Of a DNA stretch of 64,000 bases, positions 26,311 to 35,083 are shown piece after piece. A model generated the notes under the pieces. That model saw nothing but the letters and a program-made list of their open reading frames with translations, was not told the origin of the DNA and did no database searches. The number at the start of each line of letters is the position of its first letter. Within the stretch, counting starts at the first letter, position 1. Source of the DNA: Tessaracoccus sp. MC1865 (GTDB lineage: Bacteria > Actinomycetota > Actinomycetes > Propionibacteriales > Propionibacteriaceae). A program made the position numbers and the translations under genes. The stretch spans positions 1,922,001 to 1,986,000 of the forward strand of contig NZ_CP072596.1 of NCBI RefSeq assembly GCF_017815535.1. The letters are read 5' to 3'.

Positions 26311-28302
26311 ATGTCGATCAACCCCGTGCTCACCACCGAACTGCCCTTCTCGCTGCCCGATTTCGCCAACGCCACCCCCCGTGACTACCACGTGGCCATC
26401 GAGGAGGGCATGCGCACCCAACTGGGTGCCCTGGCCAAGTTGCGCGGTGACGGTTCACCCGCCACCGTGGCCAACGTGCTGGCCGAGTGGGACGCGGCCC
26501 AGGACGTGCTGCTCAGGGCGATGAACGCCTTCTTCGCGGTCTACGCGTCGGACGCCACCGACGAGATGATCGCCATCGAGGAGGAGATCGCGCCGCGCCT
26601 CGCCGAGCACAGCGACGCCATCTACCTCGATCGTGACCTCTACGCCCGCCTGCAGTCCCTCGAGGCCCGGATCGCCGACGGTGAAACCGAGGCGGACGCC
26701 CAGGACCGCTACGCGCTCGACGAACTGCTCCGTTCGTTCCGCCGCGCCGGTGTCGCGCTCACCGACGACGAGCAGACGCGCCTCCGCGCGATGAACAAGC
26801 GGCTCGCGGAGTTGTCCAGCCGCTTCGAGACGCTGAACCGCGAGGCCCGCGTCGCCGGCGGTTTCGCCGTGACCGAAGCGGAACTCACGGGGCTCACCGA
26901 CGACGAGAAGTCAGCGCTGAAAACCGACGACGGATACCGGATCGAGTTGGTGAACACGACCCAACAGCCGCTGGCGGCCAAGCTCGCCGACGCCGGCGTG
27001 CGCCGTCGACTGCTGGAGGCCTCCACCACGCGCGCCCTGTCCGGGGAGTTCGACACCCGCGGGGTCGTCGTCGAGATCGCCCGCCTCCGCGCCGAGCGCG
27101 CCACCCTCCTCGGGTACCCGAACCACGCGGCGATCGTCGCCGAGGCCGGTACCGCCAAGACGGTCGACGCCATCCTGGGGATGCTCGTGCCCCTGGCCCA
27201 GGCCGCTCTGGCCAAGGCCGTCGAGGAGAGCAGGGACCTCCGCGAGCGGTACGCCCAGCTGAATCCGGGCGCGGAGTTCACGGCCGCGGACTGGTCCTTC
27301 GTGGAGGCGATCGTGCGTCGGGAGCGCTTCGCCTTCGACGAGGCCGAACTGGGCGAATACCTGCAGGTGGACAGGGTGCTGAAGGCCGTCTACGCGGCGG
27401 CCGAGGAACTCTACGGACTCACCTTCGCCCTGCGCGAGGACCTGGGTGGGCACGTTCCCGGCACCCAGACCTACGAGGTGCACGACGACGAGGGCATCGT
27501 CGGCCTGTTCGTGATGGACTTCTGGGCCCGCCCCACGAAGAACGGCGGCGCCTGGATGAGCAACCTCGTCGACCAGTCGGACCGCACCGGTGATCTGCCG
27601 GTGGTGACGAACAACTGCAACTACACCCCGACGACCACGGCCATCTCCTGGGACGACGTGATCACGATGTTCCACGAGTTCGGCCACGCGCTGCACGGCC
27701 TGTTGGCCAGTTCCCGCTACGCGGGACGCTCCGGCGCCAACACCCCGCGCGACTTCGTCGAGTTCCCCAGCCAGGTCAACGAACACTGGGCCTGGACCCC
27801 TGGCCGGGTGCTGCCGGCCGAGTGGATCACCAAGCTCGAAGAGGCCTCCACGTTCGGCCAGGGCTACGCCACCGCTGAGACAGAGCTCGCCTCGCTGCTC
27901 GACCTGGTGTGGCACACCACTCCGCTGGAGGAACTCCCCACGTTGGCAGACGAGGTGGAGGGCTTCGAGCACCGCGCCCTCGAGAAGTACGGCCTCGCCA
28001 ACGAACTGGTCCCGCCGCGCTACCGCACGCAGTACTTCGCCCACATCTGGGGCGGCGGCTACGCGGCCAGCTACTACGGCTACGCGTGGGCGAAGGTGAT
28101 GGACGCCGACGCGGTGGCCTGGTTCAAGGAGAACACCGAGGGCCACTCCCCGGCCATGACGCTGCGCCAGGCCGGCGAACACTTCCGCCGCACGCTGCTG
28201 GCGCCCGGCGGCTCCGTCGATCCGATGGAGACCTACCGGAGCTTCCGCGGGCGCGACCCGGAACTCGCGCCCCTGCTCGAGCGTCTCGGCCTGACCATCT
28301 GA
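26311..28302 (+). CDS. dcp: M3 family peptidyl-dipeptidase Dcp
   Basis: Zinc metallopeptidase that removes C-terminal dipeptides from short peptides; no signal peptide, so cytoplasmic. It has 663 residues. The HExxH motif is in TMFHEFGHALHGLL (about residues 450-463), followed by GANTPRDFVEFPSQVNEHW, whose glutamate is the third zinc ligand in the Dcp branch. The C-terminal IWGGGYAASYYGYAW segment carries the substrate-binding His/Tyr region. It is the first gene of an accessory block between ctaA and ctaB and is followed 11 bases later by a DinB-fold gene. Confidence 0.93.
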   Translation: MSINPVLTTELPFSLPDFANATPRDYHVAIEEGMRTQLGALAKLRGDGSPATVANVLAEWDAAQDVLLRAMNAFFAVYASDATDEMIAIEEEIAPRLAEHSDAIYLDRDLYARLQSLEARIADGETEADAQDRYALDELLRSFRRAGVALTDDEQTRLRAMNKRLAELSSRFETLNREARVAGGFAVTEAELTGLTDDEKSALKTDDGYRIELVNTTQQPLAAKLADAGVRRRLLEASTTRALSGEFDTRGVVVEIARLRAERATLLGYPNHAAIVAEAGTAKTVDAILGMLVPLAQAALAKAVEESRDLRERYAQLNPGAEFTAADWSFVEAIVRRERFAFDEAELGEYLQVDRVLKAVYAAAEELYGLTFALREDLGGHVPGTQTYEVHDDEGIVGLFVMDFWARPTKNGGAWMSNLVDQSDRTGDLPVVTNNCNYTPTTTAISWDDVITMFHEFGHALHGLLASSRYAGRSGANTPRDFVEFPSQVNEHWAWTPGRVLPAEWITKLEEASTFGQGYATAETELASLLDLVWHTTPLEELPTLADEVEGFEHRALEKYGLANELVPPRYRTQYFAHIWGGGYAASYYGYAWAKVMDADAVAWFKENTEGHSPAMTLRQAGEHFRRTLLAPGGSVDPMETYRSFRGRDPELAPLLERLGLTI

Positions 28303-28313
28303 GAGGAGCCGAC

Positions 28314-28889
28314 ATGGATATCAAAGCCGCCCTGCACCGGCAGCTCCGGCTGCAGCGTGAAGCGCTCCTGTGGAAGGCGGAGGGACTGGACGAGCGCGAC
28401 CTGCGCCTGCCCCGCACCCCCACCGGCACCAACCTGTTGGGGCTGATCAAGCACTGTCTGGGCGTCGAGCACGGCTATTTCCTGACCAGCATGGGGCGAG
28501 CCTCCCAGCTCAAGCTGCCCGAGATCGACTTCGAGCAGGATCCGAACGGCGACTTCTACGCCACCGAGGATGAGCGCGCCGACGAACTCATCGAGCTGTA
28601 CCGGGCCGTGGCGGTCGAGGTCGACCAGGCGATCGACGAGTTGGAGCTCGACGCGCCCGGCACGGTCGAATGGTGGGGCGAGCGCGGCGCGACCACGCTG
28701 GGCTTCCTGCTCGCGCACGTGCTCGGCGACATCGCACGCCACGCCGGCCACGCCGACATCCTCCGTGAGGGGATCGACGGCCGGCTCGGCGTCACGGTGG
28801 ACAACTCCAACATGTGGGAGCCGGACGGGGGCTGGGACACCCACGTCCTGCGGCTCACCGGCATCGCCGAGGGCTTCAGCCCGCAGTGA
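28314..28889 (+). CDS. DinB-fold (DUF664) protein
   Basis: Four-helix-bundle metal-binding protein of 191 residues, DinB/DUF664 family. It opens DIKAALHRQLRLQREALLWKAEGL. Probable metal ligands are the histidines in LIKHCLGVEHGYF (about 45-53) and in AHVLGDIARHAGHADILRE near residue 145. Such proteins include mycothiol- and bacillithiol-dependent transferases, but no specific substrate can be named. The ATG at 28314 has AGGAG upstream and lies 11 bases after dcp, so they form an operon. Confidence 0.85.
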   Translation: MDIKAALHRQLRLQREALLWKAEGLDERDLRLPRTPTGTNLLGLIKHCLGVEHGYFLTSMGRASQLKLPEIDFEQDPNGDFYATEDERADELIELYRAVAVEVDQAIDELELDAPGTVEWWGERGATTLGFLLAHVLGDIARHAGHADILREGIDGRLGVTVDNSNMWEPDGGWDTHVLRLTGIAEGFSPQ

Positions 28890-29004
28890 CCTCGTGGGTT
28901 TCTTCCTCCGGTTTGCGGAAGAAGCCGGCGATCACCGCCGCCGTCCACACCGCGCCCGCCCCCAGGAACGCCCCGTGCGCTCCCTGCAGCATGGCCGCGG
29001 ACAA
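28876..29004 (-). pseudogene. remnant of a transporter C-terminus
   Basis: A 42-codon open stretch on the minus strand ends in TGA (28876-28878) and reads GAHGAFLGAGAVWTAAVIAG, then FFRKPEEET: a hydrophobic segment with a charged tail, like the last helix of a major facilitator permease. Third codon positions are almost all G or C, as in real genes here. An in-frame TGA at 29005-29007 and the adjacent DUF4921 stop cut it off, so no start or upstream domain remains. It overlaps the DinB-fold gene end by 14 bases. It looks like the left-over 3' end of a deleted gene. Family assignment is tentative. Confidence 0.45.
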
Positions 29005-29033
29005 TCAGCCAGCCCGTGGCCGCGACACCCCTG

Positions 29034-30362
29034 TCACCGGGAATAGCGCAGCGGGTTCGGGAAGCAGGAGGCCTCCGTGGCGATCCTCAGGTCCGTCGAG
29101 ATCAGTCCCCTCTCCCGTAGCGGGTAGAGCTCCGAGACCACGCGGTCGCGGATCGTGGCGGGGCTGAGGGTGTTCAGGTAGATCTTCGTGGCGCCCTCGA
29201 ACCCGGCAAGCGTCGACACGCGCCACTTCAGCATGACCCGCCACGGCATGGCCAGGTTCACGTCGATGGGCCGGTAGTGCCACTCCTCGTTCGAGGGCAC
29301 CCGCGCCCCGGTGGCCGCATGCATGGCGTGGATCAGGTCGGACATCCCCCTGATCTCGTCCGGGTGCTGTTCCCAGGGGTCCGAGTGCTGTGACCGGGAA
29401 TAGATCTCAACCGTCGGGTACCGGTGGCCGAACCCGGCGAACGCGACGGCGTGCTCGTTCTCCGCGATGATCAGGTTGCGCCGCGTGGCGTAGTTGGCGG
29501 CCGCGTCGTTGAAGATGTTGGGGTTTGCGCGCAGCCTGACCAGTTCCGCCTCCTGCTGGTGGCCCCGGTCGTCGATGGAGACCAACTGCTTGTGGAGATG
29601 GTCGAACGACGCGCCGGCAGGCCTCAGCCAGTTCTGGAACACCGCCACGTAGCGGGCGTACCTGTTCACCTCGAACGCCATCCTGGTGCACTCGACGGTG
29701 TAGGCGATGAACTGTGCATGCTCCTCCGGGGTGAGCGTGCCTGAGGCGGCCAACTCCGAGTCGTCGGTGGCCGCATCGACGAAGTGTCGCCGGGCGATGA
29801 CCAGGTCGTGGCCCCCACCGAAGAAGCCTGACGCCGTCTGCAGCTTCTCCTCGTGGCTGAGGGCGGCCACCTCCGCGTCGGTCAGGCCACGGGCGTAGAG
29901 CTTCGCCTCCGCCACCCGCATCACGTGGTCGAGCCCCGCCGGCGATGCAAGATATGCCTCCCTCCGCTCGGCCACCGGGGCCGGCAACTCGAACCCGTAG
30001 TTCTTGTGCCAGTAGTCGTAGCTCAGGATCTCGAAGAGGTTCGGCACCCTCCGGAACTCCGCGACGGTGGTGAACAGCTCTTCAGCCGGCGTGCGGTAGA
30101 GGGTCGCCCAGGAACCGTCGTCGCGACGGACGACCCGGGACTTCTCGGGCGGGGTCTCCATGTAGCGCTGCTCGCAGAAGGGGCAGTGGCGGCCGCGCTC
30201 GTCGTCGCGGATGGGCAGCGGATGGGGAGCGATGAGGCCGAGCGGCCGGTCCCCCCGGCCGGGTACGGTCCACACCTCGGTGCCCGTGAACGGGTTGAGC
30301 TGCTTGACCGTCCCGTCGCGCAGTTCGGTGATGTACTCGGGTTCGCGCACGAGCGGTGCCAT
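29034..30362 (-). CDS. DUF4921 family protein, GalT/HIT-like
   Basis: Soluble protein of 442 residues resembling galactose-1-phosphate uridylyltransferase in the HIT superfamily. A zinc-type CPFC lies near residue 60 and PEKSRVV follows. The putative nucleotide-transfer motif is SFDHLHKQLVSID (about 253-265), H-L-H-K-Q where true GalT has H-P-H-G-Q. The C-terminal half contains WHYRPIDVNLAMPWRVMLKWR. The predicted function is nucleotidyl transfer or hydrolysis, but the substrate is unknown. It has a TAATGT -10 6 bases before the ATG, and is divergent from the S9 peptidase. No galK or galE is near. Confidence 0.8.
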   Translation of the reverse strand: MAPLVREPEYITELRDGTVKQLNPFTGTEVWTVPGRGDRPLGLIAPHPLPIRDDERGRHCPFCEQRYMETPPEKSRVVRRDDGSWATLYRTPAEELFTTVAEFRRVPNLFEILSYDYWHKNYGFELPAPVAERREAYLASPAGLDHVMRVAEAKLYARGLTDAEVAALSHEEKLQTASGFFGGGHDLVIARRHFVDAATDDSELAASGTLTPEEHAQFIAYTVECTRMAFEVNRYARYVAVFQNWLRPAGASFDHLHKQLVSIDDRGHQQEAELVRLRANPNIFNDAAANYATRRNLIIAENEHAVAFAGFGHRYPTVEIYSRSQHSDPWEQHPDEIRGMSDLIHAMHAATGARVPSNEEWHYRPIDVNLAMPWRVMLKWRVSTLAGFEGATKIYLNTLSPATIRDRVVSELYPLRERGLISTDLRIATEASCFPNPLRYSR

Positions 30363-30368
30363 GTTCCG

Positions 30369-30374
30369 ACATTA
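30369..30374 (-). promoter_or_regulatory. -10 element TAATGT for the leaderless DUF4921 gene
   Basis: Minus-strand TAATGT ends 6 bases before the ATG at 30362. Confidence 0.5.
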
Positions 30375-30403
30375 GCCGCGGCAGGCGTGGCAAGGTGGAA
30401 GTC

Positions 30404-32452
30404 ATGACAGACCTCTCGCATCCCGCCACCGAGGAGCACGCTTCCCCCTGGTTCGATCTCGACGCCTACGTGTCGCTGCCCCGCCTCGGCGCCCTCAGTC
30501 TCAGCCCCGACGGCGAGACCCTGGTGTGCTCGGTCCAGGGAGTCACCGCAGACAGGACGGAATACGCCAGCGCCCTGTGGCGCGTGGACCCGCACGGCGA
30601 GCGGGCCGCCACCCGCTACACACGCTCCGTGCAGGGCGAGTCCGCCGCAGGATTCCTGCCCGACGGTTCCCTGCTGTTCACCTCCAAGCGCGACGTACCG
30701 GCCGTCGGCGAGGACGAGCCGAAGAAGTCGACGACCGCCCTGTGGTGCCTGCCTGCCAACGGTGGCGAGGCCTACGTGCTCGCCCGCCGCGACGGCGGCT
30801 GGGGCGACGTCCTCACCAGCCCGCTGTCCGACACCGTCGTGCTCGGCGTGCTGATGCACGCAGGAGTCGAGGACGAGGAGGCCGACGCGGCCAAGCGTGA
30901 GGCCCGCAGCAAGAGGAAGATCTCAGCGATCCTGCACGACGGCTACCCCGTGCGCTTCTGGGACAAGGACCTCGGCCCCGAGACGACGCGGCTGAGGGCC
31001 GCCACCGTCGGCGGCGACGGAGACCGCTCCTTGGAGGGCCTGCGCGATCTGACCGGTGACGTCGGCCGCTCGGTGCGCGAGGCCGTGCTCTCCCGCGACG
31101 GCGCAGCGCTCGCCGTCGTCTGGGGCGTGCCCCGCCGTGCGGGCGAGACCATGTCGCAGCTCGAGCTGATCGACGTGGCCCGCGGCCAGCGCCGCACCCT
31201 GGCCGCCGACGACGAGCACGAGTACGGCAGCCCCGTCTTCACCGACGACGGCGCCCACGTCGCCTGCGTTCGCACGGCCCGCTCCACCGCTGAGCGCGCT
31301 CCGCGGCCCACCCTGTGGCTGATCGACGTCGCTTCGGGCGAGGGACACGAGGTCGCCGGCGGCTGGGACCGGTGGGCCACCCCCGTCGCCTTCTCGCCTG
31401 ACGGCCGCACAATGTACGCGACCGCGGACGACGACGGCGCCTGCCCGGTCTTCGCCATCGACGTCGCCTCCGGCGAGGTGCGCCGGCTCACCGGCGACGG
31501 CTCCCACTCCTCAGTGTTGCGCAGCCCTGACGGCACCACGCTGTACGCCCTCCGCGCCTCGTACGCGAGCCCGGGTGAGATCGTCGCGGTCGATGCCGTC
31601 TCCGGCGCCGCCACAGTGCTGCGTGCCCCCGTCGAGTACCCACCGCTCCCCGGCCGCCTCGAGCGCGTCGAGACGGAGGCGTCCGACGGCACCCGCGTCC
31701 CCGGCTGGCTCATCCTCCCCGAAGGCGCTTCCCCGGCCCAGCCCGCCCCCCTCACGCTGTGGGTGCACGGCGGCCCGCTGAATTCGTGGAACTCGTGGTC
31801 CTGGCGCTGGTGCCCCTGGCTGCTCGTCTCGAGGGGGCAGGCGGTGTTGCTGCCGGACCCCGCCCTGTCGACCGGCTACGGCCAGAGCTACATCCAGCGA
31901 GGCTGGGGCCGGTGGGGCGCCGAACCCTTCACCGACGTGATGGCGCTGACCGACGCGGCCGAGGCCCGCGACGACATCCGCAGCGATGCCTCGGTGATGA
32001 TGGGCGGCTCCTTCGGTGGCTACATGGCCAACTGGATCGCCACCCAGACGGACCGGTTCACGGCGATCGTCAGTCATGCGTCGCTCTGGAACCTCGGCAA
32101 CTTCGGGCCCACCACCGACGCGGCCTGGTACTGGAAGCGTGAGATGACGCCGGAGATGCAGGCGAAGTTCTCGCCCCACCAGTTCGCCGCGCAGATCACG
32201 ACGCCCATGCTGGTCATCCACGGGGACAAGGACTACCGCGTCCCGATCGGCGAAGGGCTCGCGCTCTGGTGGGCCCTGGCGAGCGCCTTCGACGGCGACC
32301 CCGCGGACCTGCCCCACCGGTTCCTGTACTTCCCGAACGAGAACCACTGGATCCTCACGCCCCAGCACGCCAAGGTCTGGTACGACACGGTGCTGGAGTT
32401 CGTGGCCGCACGACGCGAGGGGCGCGCGATGGGGGCCGTGGAGAACCTGTGA
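30404..32452 (+). CDS. S9 family (prolyl oligopeptidase) peptidase
   Basis: Serine peptidase of 682 residues, dipeptidyl/acylaminoacyl peptidase type. The N-terminal two thirds are WD40-like PD40 repeats (SLSPDGETLVC, AFSPDGRTMYATAD, LRSPDGTTLYAL) forming a propeller. The C-terminal alpha/beta hydrolase has WVHGGPLNSW, the nucleophile in MGGSFGGYMANW (about residue 536), the acid in IHGDKDYRVP and the histidine in PNENHWI. No signal peptide is visible. The ATG at 30404 has AAGGTGGA ahead; a CAAGGT 7 bases before it could instead be a degenerate leaderless -10. Confidence 0.92.
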   Translation: MTDLSHPATEEHASPWFDLDAYVSLPRLGALSLSPDGETLVCSVQGVTADRTEYASALWRVDPHGERAATRYTRSVQGESAAGFLPDGSLLFTSKRDVPAVGEDEPKKSTTALWCLPANGGEAYVLARRDGGWGDVLTSPLSDTVVLGVLMHAGVEDEEADAAKREARSKRKISAILHDGYPVRFWDKDLGPETTRLRAATVGGDGDRSLEGLRDLTGDVGRSVREAVLSRDGAALAVVWGVPRRAGETMSQLELIDVARGQRRTLAADDEHEYGSPVFTDDGAHVACVRTARSTAERAPRPTLWLIDVASGEGHEVAGGWDRWATPVAFSPDGRTMYATADDDGACPVFAIDVASGEVRRLTGDGSHSSVLRSPDGTTLYALRASYASPGEIVAVDAVSGAATVLRAPVEYPPLPGRLERVETEASDGTRVPGWLILPEGASPAQPAPLTLWVHGGPLNSWNSWSWRWCPWLLVSRGQAVLLPDPALSTGYGQSYIQRGWGRWGAEPFTDVMALTDAAEARDDIRSDASVMMGGSFGGYMANWIATQTDRFTAIVSHASLWNLGNFGPTTDAAWYWKREMTPEMQAKFSPHQFAAQITTPMLVIHGDKDYRVPIGEGLALWWALASAFDGDPADLPHRFLYFPNENHWILTPQHAKVWYDTVLEFVAARREGRAMGAVENL

Positions 32453-32470
32453 GGGTCCCTCGGCACGCCG

Positions 32471-33397
32471 TCAGAAGAGCAGCGGGTCGATCGCGACGGC
32501 GAGGAAGAGGAGCGCGAGATAGGTGTTGGAGTAGTGGAAGAGCTTCATCGCCTTGAGCTGCGCGCCCTCCATGCCCGCACGGGCGCGGCGCCAGAGCTGG
32601 AGCGCCTCCCACAGGAAGATCAGGCCGGTGACGAGCGCGACGCCCGGGTACAGCCATCCCGTGGGGGCCACGGGCCACAGAAGCAGCGACATCACGACGG
32701 TGGCCACGGAGTACCAGAAGATCTGGGCCCCCACCTGCGGTGCGGTGCGTACCACGGGGAGCATGGGCACGTCGGCGGCGGCGTAGTCGTCTTTGTACCG
32801 GAACGCCAACGCCCACGTGTGGGGCGGTGTCCAGAGGAACACCACGCCGAACAGGATGAACGGTGCCCAGGCGATGGAACCGGTCACGGCGGTCCAGCCG
32901 ATGAGCGGCGGGAAGCATCCGGCGATACCGCCCCAGACGATGTTCTGGGAGGTGCGACGCTTGAGCCACATGGTGTAGACGAAGACATAGAAGGCGTTCG
33001 CCACCAGCGCGAGGATGGCGGAGAGCCAGTTGGCGCCGAAGCCCAGCACCAGCGTGGCCAGCACGCCCAGCACGATGCCGAAGACAAGAGCGTTGCGCGC
33101 GGAGATCTGGTGGCGGGGCACGGGGCGACGGCGGGTGCGGCGCATGATCTCGTCGATGTCGGCGTCGATCACACAGTTGAAGGTGTTGGCCGAGGCGGCG
33201 GCGAACATACCGCCGATCATCGTCCAGATGATCAGCTGCCACGGGGGCAGCCCGCCGGCTGCCAGGAACATGGCGGGCACGGTGGTCACGAGCAGCAACT
33301 CGATGATCCGGGGTTTGGTCAGCGCCACATAGGCCCGTATGACGTCGCCGAAGCGAGCCTCCGTAGGCTGGGCCTGAGCCTGGACCGCCACACGCAC
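32471..33397 (-). CDS. ctaB: protoheme IX farnesyltransferase (haem O synthase)
   Basis: UbiA-family membrane enzyme adding a farnesyl group to haem B, giving the substrate of CtaA. It has 308 residues and about eight to nine membrane segments. The prenyl diphosphate-binding motif is NTFNCVIDADIDEIMRRTRRRP (first seen at about residue 94; N-x3-D-x3-D form), and a second acidic loop is YKDDYAAADVPMLPV. The start is one of two close GTG codons (33397 or 33391). It converges on the S9 peptidase gene and is divergent from zwf. In many actinobacteria tkt and tal lie between ctaB and zwf; here they do not. Confidence 0.95.
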   Translation of the reverse strand: MRVAVQAQAQPTEARFGDVIRAYVALTKPRIIELLLVTTVPAMFLAAGGLPPWQLIIWTMIGGMFAAASANTFNCVIDADIDEIMRRTRRRPVPRHQISARNALVFGIVLGVLATLVLGFGANWLSAILALVANAFYVFVYTMWLKRRTSQNIVWGGIAGCFPPLIGWTAVTGSIAWAPFILFGVVFLWTPPHTWALAFRYKDDYAAADVPMLPVVRTAPQVGAQIFWYSVATVVMSLLLWPVAPTGWLYPGVALVTGLIFLWEALQLWRRARAGMEGAQLKAMKLFHYSNTYLALLFLAVAIDPLLF

Positions 33398-33520
33398 CCC
33401 GATTCTCGTCTCCGCGATTTCCGAAGCAGTCTACCCGCCCGCCCGCCGGGCACCTAAGCGGCGACTCCCGGTGCCCGGCCAGCGGACGAGCGATTGCTTC
33501 CCCGCCCCGCCGGGTACGTC

Positions 33521-33526
33521 TAGTGT
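33521..33526 (+). promoter_or_regulatory. -10 element TAGTGT for zwf
   Basis: TAGTGT ends 8 bases before the ATG at 33535, indicating a leaderless or nearly leaderless zwf-opcA-pgl transcript. Confidence 0.5.
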
Positions 33527-33534
33527 TGGTCCCG

Positions 33535-35067
33535 ATGAACGCCTACACCAATCCCCTGCGCGATCCCCAGGACCGCCGCCTGCCTCGCATCGCCGGACCC
33601 TGCGTCCTGGTCATCTTCGGTGTGACGGGTGACCTGTCGCGCAAGAAGCTGATGCCCGCCGTCTACGACCTGGCCAACCGCGGCCTGTTGCCGCCCGGTT
33701 TCGCGCTGGTGGGCTTCGCGCGCCGTGACTGGGCGAACCAGGATTTCGCCCAGGTGGTGCACGACGCGGTGAAGGAGAATGCCCGCACCCCGTTCCGCGA
33801 AGAGGTCTGGGAACAGCTCCTGGAGGGCATCCGGTTCGTCTCCGGCTCCTTCACCGACGACGCCTCGTTCGAGCGCCTCGGGGCAACCATCCGCGAACTG
33901 GACACCACCCGGGGCACCGGTGGCAACCACGCGTTCTACCTGTCCATCCCACCGTCGGGCTTCGAGCCGGTCATGACGATGCTGCGCAAGCACGGCCTGA
34001 CGGAGCGCGTGGCGGACGACAACTGGAACCGCGTGGTCATCGAGAAACCCTTCGGCCACGACTTGGCCTCAGCCAAGGAACTCGACGCGGTGGTCAGTTC
34101 GCTGTTCCAGCCGCACGAGGTCTTCCGCATCGACCACTACCTGGGCAAGGAGACCGTCCAGAACATGTTGGCGCTGCGCTTCGCGAACCAGATGTTCGAA
34201 CCCATCTGGAACAACCACTACGTCAGCCATGTGGAGATCACGATGGCCGAGGACATCGGCATCGGTGGCCGCGCCGGCTACTTCGACGGCATCGGCATCG
34301 CCCGCGACGTCATGCAGAACCACCTTCTCCAGCTCCTGGCGCTCACCGCCATGGAGGAGCCCACCAGCTTCGAGGCCTCGCAGTTGCGCACCGAGAAGAA
34401 GAAGGTGCTCGCCGCCGCCCGCGTGCCGCAGCGCTACGACCTCCACACCGCCCGCGGCCAGTACGCGGCCGGCTGGCAGGGCGGCAAGCAGGTCATCGGT
34501 TACCTGCAGGAGGACGGCGTGGCGGAGGGCTCCGCCACGGAGACCTACGCGGCCATCCGGGTCGACATCGACAACCGACGGTGGGCCGGGGTGCCGTTCT
34601 ACCTGCGCACCGCCAAGCGGATGCCCCGCCGCGTGACCGAGGTGGCGCTCAGCTTCAAGCGTGCGCCGCACCTGCCGTTCACCGCCACGGACACCGAGGA
34701 GCTGGGCACCAACGCGCTGGTCATGCGGATCCAGCCCGACGAGGGCGTCACCCTGCGCTTCGGCGCCAAGGTGCCGGGCACCCAGATGGAGATCCGTGAG
34801 GTCTCGATGGACTTCGGCTACGGCGGCTCCTTCACCGAATCATCCCCGGAGGCCTACGAGCGCCTCATCCTCGACGTCCTCCTGGGCGACCCGCCCCTCT
34901 TCCCGCAACAGGAGGAAGTGGAGCTGAGCTGGCAGATCCTGGATCCGGTCATCGAATACTGGGCGTCCCTGGACGGGCAGCCCGAACAGTACGAGTCCGG
35001 CACCTGGGGCCCCGAGTCGGGGCACGAGATGCTGGCCCGCGACGGCTTCAAGTGGCGTCGGCCGTAA
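33535..35067 (+). CDS. zwf: glucose-6-phosphate dehydrogenase
   Basis: First enzyme of the oxidative pentose phosphate pathway, making 6-phosphogluconolactone and NADPH. It has 510 residues. The nucleotide-binding motif is FGVTGDLSRKKLMPA (about 25-39) and the active site RIDHYLGKE (about 197-205), whose second half-site lysine is in VIEKPFGHD. The start MNAYTNPL at 33535 fits both family length and the TAGTGT -10. It leads a three-gene operon with opcA and pgl. Confidence 0.97.
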   Translation: MNAYTNPLRDPQDRRLPRIAGPCVLVIFGVTGDLSRKKLMPAVYDLANRGLLPPGFALVGFARRDWANQDFAQVVHDAVKENARTPFREEVWEQLLEGIRFVSGSFTDDASFERLGATIRELDTTRGTGGNHAFYLSIPPSGFEPVMTMLRKHGLTERVADDNWNRVVIEKPFGHDLASAKELDAVVSSLFQPHEVFRIDHYLGKETVQNMLALRFANQMFEPIWNNHYVSHVEITMAEDIGIGGRAGYFDGIGIARDVMQNHLLQLLALTAMEEPTSFEASQLRTEKKKVLAAARVPQRYDLHTARGQYAAGWQGGKQVIGYLQEDGVAEGSATETYAAIRVDIDNRRWAGVPFYLRTAKRMPRRVTEVALSFKRAPHLPFTATDTEELGTNALVMRIQPDEGVTLRFGAKVPGTQMEIREVSMDFGYGGSFTESSPEAYERLILDVLLGDPPLFPQQEEVELSWQILDPVIEYWASLDGQPEQYESGTWGPESGHEMLARDGFKWRRP

Positions 35068-35083
35068 GGGAGACAGAGAACTC

